From assembly GCF_035083965.1 (NCBI RefSeq), contig NC_089729.1, positions 13,627,464 through 13,691,463 on the forward strand: a stretch of 64,000 bases of DNA, given 5' to 3'. Each line of letters opens with the position of its first letter. The stretch's first letter is position 1. Below, piece by piece: positions 25,960 to 64,000 of the stretch. Under the pieces are notes generated by a model. The model made no database searches. It was not told where the DNA came from and worked only from the letters and a program-made list of their open reading frames with translations. The stretch is from Branchiostoma lanceolatum. Lineage: Eukaryota; Chordata; Leptocardii; Amphioxiformes; Branchiostomatidae. A program made the position numbers and the translations under genes.

Positions 25960-26082
25960 TCCCCTGTTCAAGACAGGGTGGTGAAAAATTGAGCTATAGA
26001 CTCATTGATTGTTCCCCTCCACGGAAATCTTTAGTAAAAGGCGAAAGATTTGTACGTGAGTACTGAAGGGAAACCAGAGTAA
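25960..26082 (-). ncRNA. RNU5: U5 spliceosomal snRNA gene, copy 2
   Basis: Nearly identical to copy 1 across the RNA body; I count three substitutions between the Sm-side stem and the 3' hairpin plus small end differences. Loop 1 GCCTTTTAC, the GTGGAGGGGAACA stem and the variant Sm site AATTTTTC are all kept. The terminal hairpin is CCCTGTCTTGAACAGGG, with weaker closing pairs than copy 1. About 1,050 bp separates the two starts. Downstream AAACCAAAGAAG could serve as a 3' box. It is probably functional, since upstream elements are also conserved. Confidence 0.93.
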
Positions 26083-27022
26083 AATAGTTAGGTCGCCATC
26101 TTTTGGACTATCAAACGGTAACAATTTCTTTACATGGCAGATTTACAAGAGCAAAATTCAACTTCTGAAGGCAGCAGCAAAATTGGATGACTGGATATTT
26201 CGTGATATCATACGAACATCACGTCACCGACTTTAAGAAAAAATACACCTATCTTTGCAGCATTCAAAGCTAAGTAAAATCGTGATATCTATAAACTTTA
26301 ACTTCAATCATTATTTATCCCGCACCTGTATGAACCTGGGTAGGAATGCCGGGAAATATGTTAATGAGCCTTATGTGGGAAGCTATGAATATGGATGATT
26401 TAAAACAATGTAAACATGTAACCTAAAGCAAACAAGCAATCACGCTGTTCAAATGACGTAATTTTATTCACTTAGTGACGTCAAGGAGGTTTCATATACA
26501 CTTGGTGACGTTTTTCCTGGCTTGTATACATAAGTGCAATAATAGAAATGGGTATTGTAGGGAGGAGTGGATTGACAAAATGAGAAGGGAGGGTGAAATG
26601 CGAGAGGAAGTGAGATACAAAAATATTAAATGTAGAAGGAGTGAACAAGGAGGTTATGTAGACTATATAACCTCCTTGGTGTGAGGAAACACTGGTGGAG
26701 GGGGTGGGGGGGGGGGGGGGGGGGGTAGATGAAAGGGATGGTGAAATGGGGCAGAAACATGCTGATGCCAGAAAATAAAAGTATCTCGAAAGTCGACTCT
26801 ATAACATTGCTTGGCCTATTCTCTTTTCTCCAACCACCAACCATTTCATTTTTATAGACTTGGGTCAACATATCATACATAGTTTTATGTCAAAATCAAA
26901 CAACTCAATCGCATTACACTGTCAATCATAATATATCCTTCTCAACTTGATCTGTCTTATGAACGGACAATAGTCTCTCAATTGTTTTGTTGGAGGCCCT
27001 TTCTCAAATCTCTGAAATGTTC
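26083..27022. other. U5 copy 2 upstream region and 3' flank of the next gene
   Basis: Holds the duplicated U5 upstream sequence to about 26,390, a purine-rich stretch (26,540-26,700) and a G homopolymer at about 26,704-26,726. No clear poly(A) signal for the - strand gene at 27,023 was found. Confidence 0.45.
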
Positions 27023-28232
27023 TCAAGAACCGAAACTGAGTTCACGACGCAGTACCGGTCTGCCCTTTTTGTCCGTTTTCTGGTTCAGCTCCACGTGTAT
27101 GACGTCACGATAAAAAGCGCCCTCTGTCTCCCACGGGTAACAGTACAGCAGTTCCTGCCTCCATTCCCTGTCCAACTCTTCCCGGCCTTTGTTGTTGAAC
27201 TCGGATAACCCGCACTGTGTCGCAATCACCTCGGCGTCGTCCCAGTCGTGACTGTAGTCTTCTTTCTTCATGGTTCCCTCTACCACCGTACCGGTCAGCT
27301 TGACTGCCGGCGACTGGACTGACCAAATCGGTGCCAGTCCCTCTTTCCCCTCTCTTACTACGCTGATCCACCTTTCTTTGGTGGATTTTCCCGCCTTGTT
27401 TGCACTGATTTCCTTTTTGGAGTCGTCCTTGCTCGTCACAAGTTTTCCTGACTCCATTTTCTTTTTAGCTTCGTTCTTTACCGTTTTTGCAGCCTTCATC
27501 GCTACGGGTATATTTCTTACTTTTTCAGTATTTAGGCTCTGATTGTTGTTGACGTCTGCAGTATGAGGCTTCATAAAGTTTATGTTCATCAGATTCGGAA
27601 CTTCTTGCTCTTCCAAGTGTTGTATCCACGACTTTGCGTAGTCTTCACGTTTTGTGTTCGTCTCCTCGACGTCGTTGTGCCCGTGCGGCGCCGTGTGACA
27701 TGCAGGGAAGACGGGACTGCAGGTAGGGGGCGCTACTGAGCGGTAACCCTTGATTCCTGAACGTTTCGACGTCCTATCCCTGTATTTCATAAGATAAAGG
27801 AAGAATAAACAGAATTGATTAAACAATATCTATTTAGCGTCGAACACCTTATCTACTATTGTCATTTAATATTTACTCCTCTACTAGGACTGTGTTTTAA
27901 TCGAGTTTCTTTGATATGCTATTCTATAGTGCTAATAATCACATGCGCAAGGAAGTGTAAGCATATTTTGTAAACGTTTTTTTTTTACGAAAAAGATGAT
28001 AACAACGACATAAACAACACTACAGGTCCGGAATCATCGTATTTTAGAATCATAAGCTATGGAAATGACTTTTGCCAAAATGCATACAGATCAAAATGAA
28101 TTCTTACCACCCTGAAAAGAAGGAGTCCATCCAGTCGTGGCTGTATTCTTCCCTCCAGATGTTTCGGTCCTTCACCCAACTATGCAGGGGGTCTTCCCAG
28201 TGAAACGGGCGACTTGTCATCGTGGAAAGCAT
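27023..28232 (-). CDS. Unrecognised 293-aa protein with repeated E-[ED]-Y-x(3)-W motifs
   Basis: Two coding exons, 28232-28108 and 27779-27023, join through GTAAGA/TACAG with a shared Trp codon (TG|G). The first ATG of the mRNA (28232, good A at -3) gives MLSTMTSRPFHWEDPLHSW; a second in-frame ATG lies four codons later. I do not recognise the family. Visible features are a Trp-rich N-terminus, a Lys-rich middle with Ser/Thr (about residues 135-190), a CYPWE motif and a basic tail ending RRELSFGS. Three related segments occur: WREEYSHDWMDSFF, KREDYAKSWIQHLEEQ and KKEDYSHDWDDAEV. There is no signal peptide or membrane segment. It is probably an intracellular, possibly lineage-specific protein. 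A TATA box and a spliced noncoding first exon support a real gene. Confidence 0.8.
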
Positions 28233-28776
28233 ATTCACAGTAACGCCGACTTTAACAGCAGTTAATTCGTAGATGGTACCCTGAGTAAGAATTGCGACGG
28301 AATGAACATTATACGAAGGGAAAAGCCTAGTCTGTATAACGCAAACTCCAGCTGTCCGGGGGTTTCTCTCCCTTCTTGGGTTGCGAGGTGGTTACAGGGC
28401 CGCGAGCGGTCACAAGAGGCTTGATTGAATTCGGGCTAGGAAAAGCCTTAACTGTAAAGAAAAAAGGAGGTATACCCACAGAATCGCACAGATCACTTCC
28501 TTTTCTGGTCTAGGTAAATTTGTTCTAGCTCGAATTCACGATCTTTAACTTTAAAATGGGTATCAAAATACTATGTTATTTTTTTGTGCAATTTCGGCAA
28601 AGTTTTTACAAACAGCTGCTTATAAAATATTTAAATCACAACATTTTTATTTGCGCATACCCTCAGTTTAAAAGAAAATGAGACGAACAAAAATATAACT
28701 TATGGATATATCAATAAAGAAACTAAATAGGATTTTTCAAACAGACGGTACGGATTTGAAAATACTCGTTACTCAC

Positions 28777-28868
28777 CGTTATCGATGCTTATGAAGTTTC
28801 AATAGTAGTTTCGTTCTCAAGAAAAATCTTCTTCTCCCCAAACGTTGTTTTGCTGCCGAGCCGCTGAC
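28777..28868 (-). other. Noncoding first exon (5' UTR) of the 27-28 kb gene
   Basis: Inferred from the TATA box about 30 bases upstream and a clean donor (ATAACG|GTGAGT at 28777/28776). It has no ATG. It would splice to the acceptor CTTACTCAG ending at 28281, which starts exon 2 at 28280, with about 48 more UTR bases before the start codon. Confidence 0.65.
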
Positions 28869-28894
28869 TTCTCTAGACTGTGCGCACTTCGTCC

Positions 28895-28990
28895 CTTATA
28901 TACCATTCCCGTATCCTGTTTACGTCCCGCCCAGTGTTAAATACGGCTTCTATGACTTATGTTTTATCGAAGGACGCACGTCATTCGGGG
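28895..28990 (-). promoter_or_regulatory. TATA promoter with CRE/ATF-like and AP-1-like sites
   Basis: In the sense direction TATATAAG lies at 28902-28895. Upstream lie TAAGTCAT (about 28958-28951, AP-1-like) and AATGACGTGCG (about 28985-28975, CRE/ATF-like). A TATA box with such sites is common in inducible genes; that regulation is inference. Confidence 0.6.
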
Positions 28991-31900
28991 AAATGGGGAC
29001 TTAGCCAGAAAGGACCGGGGGCACACCACGCTTTTCATAACACAAATTCTTCACGTATGAATATCATACTAGGGGCGTGTCAGTATAGATAGCCCCCTCT
29101 GCAAAGCGGTACAACTCTATTAAGTCGAATTGCAAGAATCATATGACTAGTTTTTATGACGCTTAATCCTTTAAGCTGTTGACGTGGCTATAATGTTGAC
29201 AGGCTAACCTTGTCCTAGTTGAGCTATTGTGACAATGACTAATGTTCATTGTCAAGGTTATAGCCTTGCCCGGTCAAAGCCGTCTTGCATGTTTACGCAA
29301 GAGAAAAACGTGTGTGTTGAAGGTAAGCTATGACGCTCTACTAAAAAAATGACGTATACTTGGACGTATCTAGTGCATTTCTAATGCATTCACGCCTTAG
29401 TTTATGTTATATAGTGTTAGAGGAAAAATACAGCGTGGTGTGACATAATCAAGTACGACAGTCAAATAAATGTCAATGTTTCTTCTTTGTATTTTCATAT
29501 TATCCCGAACATCATGACAATCAGTTGCAAAACGGAAATGTAACCAAGTCACCTTTTAAAAGATATTTGAACAAATGTCGTACATTTCTATCAATAGATC
29601 ATTAATCAATTCACACACATGAAAAAGAAAAATTCTTGTTATTCACACGTAAAATGGTTCCTCCCACCACCGGAAGTGATACAATCTTGTAAGACTGGTA
29701 TTAAAATACGTTAGTCTGAAAGGCGGGATCCCATTGCAATGGGAGGGTATCGTAAGCGTCATGCATACATTCTGGAAACCTCCGGACGAAGCGGGTTGGC
29801 TATTTTTAAACTACACGCTAGAGATCGTATCTATTTATGGAGAGGTTTCTCGAGGGCGTCGGTCCAACCGGAGAGTTCGTTGTGCGCTCGGATTTTGAAA
29901 ACGTCCAAAACAAATTAAGAATAGATACACAAGAGGGAGAACAACTATTTCAACTGCTCTTATTCCGGAACCGTACCTTTTTATGGTAAAGACGTACACT
30001 ATGTATTTAGCTTTGGAAAATGTCTGAGTCAATTGTATATATGTATTACGTGCTTGAAAGAATATGTTTCACCGCAAGTAACCTTTGTCCGTGAGTCACC
30101 AATTGGGCGCGTCCCTAAGTTCGAGAACTGTCAAGACAAGGTCGTTGTCAAAAATAATTTTTTCCTGAATATACGTACATGTATGTTGCCCCTGGGTAAA
30201 TAAGATAAAATGAAATGAAATGTAAAAGGCATAGATGTTGACACAAGAACCTATTTCATAAGCCATCCTAGTCCTTTGCGGTAGCCTCATATGTTTAATT
30301 CTTATCTTGATTTAACTGCCCTTGAAATTGACCATCTCCGTTTTTATGACGTCAATCACCATATTCTTTTATAAAATCTGCGAGATTCATCTCATGACGT
30401 GTATGATTTAATCTCAATCCTTTTAAAAACTTTTTTTGACCAAAGGTGACTTAATTGGCTCTTCTGTTTTTCTGTTGACGCCAGTCGTTGATAAATCGGA
30501 GCTCGTTCCAAAATAATTATTGTTACGATAGCAACAAAAAAATGCAGCTTTTTCAAGGTGGAGATTGCAATTTGAAGAATTTTAAGCCGTATAGATTGGT
30601 CGATTTTGAGGTAATGTGCTTGGGGACCGTATTGGGTTACAGTCCACCAAGCAGATACGGGGCCCCAAGCAGATACAGTCGCCAAGCAGATACGGCCCCA
30701 GCCAAAGAACCTGGCCCCGATAAGTTGAAAAATCACCGTGCGGGAGGCCTGCAACGGAGGCTAGCAATGACAACAGTATATCACCACCTGTCCATGACAA
30801 GCCGTGTCGTCTCATTTAGGATCATTTATGGCTCAAATACAGGTGACACATGTCAAGACTAAAAAAAATTTCGCCAGGTTTGAAAACTAGACATTATTTT
30901 GACATACCCCCCCCCCCATTCCCGCCAAAAAGTGCAACCTTTGAAAAAAGAGTAGGTATCTCTGAGCAAAATCTCCCCCCCCCTAACAAGATAAGTCAAA
31001 TATACCATATATGATCTGCAACTCAATGACTGCGCATTGTATTCTGGATACGTCCATTTCCTACTTGTATCAAGTTTCAACTTTGACCTATGTTTGTTTT
31101 CAAACATGCTCATCATGATTTTCGAAGACTGCACATTCATTACATCTTGGATTAACATCTTATTGCTGTGAGAATATGTACACTCGATTGTACACTTTAT
31201 TCAAAAGTATACGATCTTTGACAGGTTTAAAAACTTCAAGGTTTTCTGGGTACGTGCTCAGCTGATCGTTTCAACTTTGACCTATGTTTGTTTACACCCA
31301 GACTTATCAAGATTTTGGAACACTGCACGTTTGTTGGATTAACACCACATTTCCGTGCCAATGTCTACAGTAAAATTCATTTTCATAAAATCTTTTGACG
31401 AGTTTACAAACTTCAATGTTACCACTCCAGATGTCTCCGCAGTCGTGTTGTCTTGTTTGACGCCATGTTTGTTTTCACTACCAAATATGGAAGTCACCGG
31501 GAGTTTTGCATTTTAGCCTTATCTGCATATTGTGATTGGACGCCGTCGTTGTCGAAAGTTTAATCTATACGATCGTTGCTTTACTTTAGAATTATGGTCT
31601 CTCAAAAGTGGTTGAACAGGAAATAACCTTGGGAGGCGTTACAAGCTCAGCGTTCGTGTCTACAGAGGTCGAAGTTTACTGGCGTTCAGTCTCCCAAACC
31701 TGCGACGTTATACCTTCGGGCGTTGAGTGCCAAAACTGGTGTTCTGACGTCCAACATAATTGCTCAAATGGTCGAGCCCAAAAAAGGGGACACACACACA
31801 CACAAACACGCACAACTCAATATACTGCGCATAACATGGGTGTAATAAATACTTTGTGTACCTTGCATTGTAGATATTTGATCTGCATATCTTAAAGATT

Positions 31901-32958
31901 CTTGCATATAACTGTGGATTCTGTTTAAGAAAAAAGATGGTACTGTCTATCACAGGTTACAGGTTGAAACAACTCATTCAGTACTTCGAACTCTGGCATT
32001 TCCCGCACATCTTTTTCACGGTATTGCACACTGTCAGGTAAAGCTTTGACTAGGACGGCCACGCTGGTTTACCCACTCCAGCATGAGGTAGGTAACTACT
32101 GGAAATACATTATATTCCATATCATAAATCCGCTAGTATGTATCTATAAGTATTGACATAAGAATCATTTGTGCAATGTAGAAAGAGACTTATTAACACT
32201 GAAAAAAGTCCTCCTTTCTTTGAGGAAATGACAGCAAAATCTTAATCGTTAACAAACGTCTATTATCAAATAACAACGCTGATGTGATGAACTTGTGTCG
32301 AGTAGTCTCAAATCAAATAATCTCAAGTAGGTAGGCCTTTTGAAAACTTCCACATGAAGAACAACTTTGTCAAAGTAAAATGGTTGCCAGTTGAAATCTA
32401 TACAAATAGGCGCGGCAGACAAGAGATTTGCCTCGGGTGGAAAGCGCTCGAGTGTGAGAAAATAGGAGAACTTGTAAGCTTATGTTCAATAAAATGATCT
32501 TGAATGCCATATTATTGGCTTCTAGAATGATATTAGAACTTGAAATGTTTTCCTGTCAGCTAACGACAAAATCAGCTGTTTAGTCACGGGTTTAAGTTGC
32601 GGTTCGTATCAGGGTTTCCAATTTGAAGCAGTGTGTTTACAGCTAGCAGTAAACTAGGGTCTTTTTTTAGCAGAAAAAGTTAACACTGTCTTGATCCCAG
32701 GTTACTTATGAAATCTAGGCAACCAGTCATTTTTGCTCTGTTTCGATACATTGTTGGCATTTTAAGTGATAACTTCTTTCTCCATCTATCGTTAAAATCA
32801 TGCACTTACACCCTGTAAACAGATTCATGAACAACACATGACAACACATCACAATATACCAGTGAAACTAACTGTTATGAATAAAACTACCTTTCAAAAA
32901 CATAGTGCTTCCAGAACGTGTTGTGATAGTAGTTATCTGTCAATGGACTGATAACTGG
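28991..32958. other. Intergenic region between divergent genes
   Basis: I find no convincing exon. It contains a short triple repeat of CCAAGCAGATAC at about 30,647-30,695, C-runs near 30,908 and 30,978, and a CA-rich piece near 31,790-31,810. The 5' UTR and promoter of the + strand mosaic gene must lie at its right end but could not be placed. Confidence 0.45.

Positions 32959-64000
<31,042 letters not shown>

Noticed and set aside
27270-27542. 90-codon + strand frame
   Set aside because: Antisense shadow of the coding exon 27023-27779.
30647-30700. Triple CCAAGCAGATAC repeat as a regulatory array
   Set aside because: Only three short units, no link to a promoter, and chance slippage is sufficient.

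Overview
This window is eukaryotic. Its genes are split by spliceosomal introns with GT-AG borders, it has Pol II snRNA genes, and it is rich in foldback/MITE-like repeats and one intact LINE. The proteins (an RBFOX splicing factor, a mitochondrial thiamine pyrophosphate carrier, and a sushi/CUB/MAM/LDLa mosaic protein) and the compact gene layout suggest an invertebrate deuterostome. Amphioxus (Branchiostoma) is my best inference, but nothing here proves the species.

Layout. (1) About 1,071-15,420, + strand: an RBFOX (Fox-1 family) gene without its first exons. Ten exons can be traced to the conserved C-terminus YRGGYSRFAPY. The 93-nt RRM exon is ringed by six TGCATG motifs, the binding site of the gene's own product. 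(2) About 20,497-24,360, - strand: a complete six-exon SLC25A19 mitochondrial carrier gene, tail-to-tail with RBFOX. One intron carries a degenerate tandem array derived from the end of one of its own exons. (3) 24,910-26,082, - strand: two nearly identical U5 snRNA genes with shared upstream sequence and octamer-like elements, separated by a near-perfect hairpin. (4) 27,023-28,870, - strand: a TATA-driven gene for an unrecognised 293-aa protein with repeated E-[ED]-Y-x-x-x-W motifs. (5) 32,959 to the right edge, + strand: a large modular gene for a secreted or surface protein. The order is signal peptide, sushi exons, CUB, MAM, LDLa, MAM, LDLa, an unrecognised Cys-containing domain with a Pro/Glu linker, MAM, LDLa, CUB, LDLa, CUB, running off the end. 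Nearly all module borders are phase 1, so modules can be duplicated or skipped in frame. Several decayed exon copies lie in its introns.

Mobile DNA. A 4.9-kb apparently full-length LINE (43,529-48,414, antisense to the host gene) has 12-bp target-site duplications. Its ORF1 and ORF2 share one frame, separated by a single TGA, and ORF2 has no AUG near its start. There are also several foldback/MITE-like elements, a tRNA-derived SINE (59,300-59,544), a dispersed ~300-bp repeat family amplified at 56,968-58,861, and simple repeats.

The genes do not form one pathway. Two of them belong to pre-mRNA splicing (RBFOX and U5), the carrier serves mitochondrial thiamine metabolism, and the mosaic gene looks like an extracellular adhesion or recognition protein.
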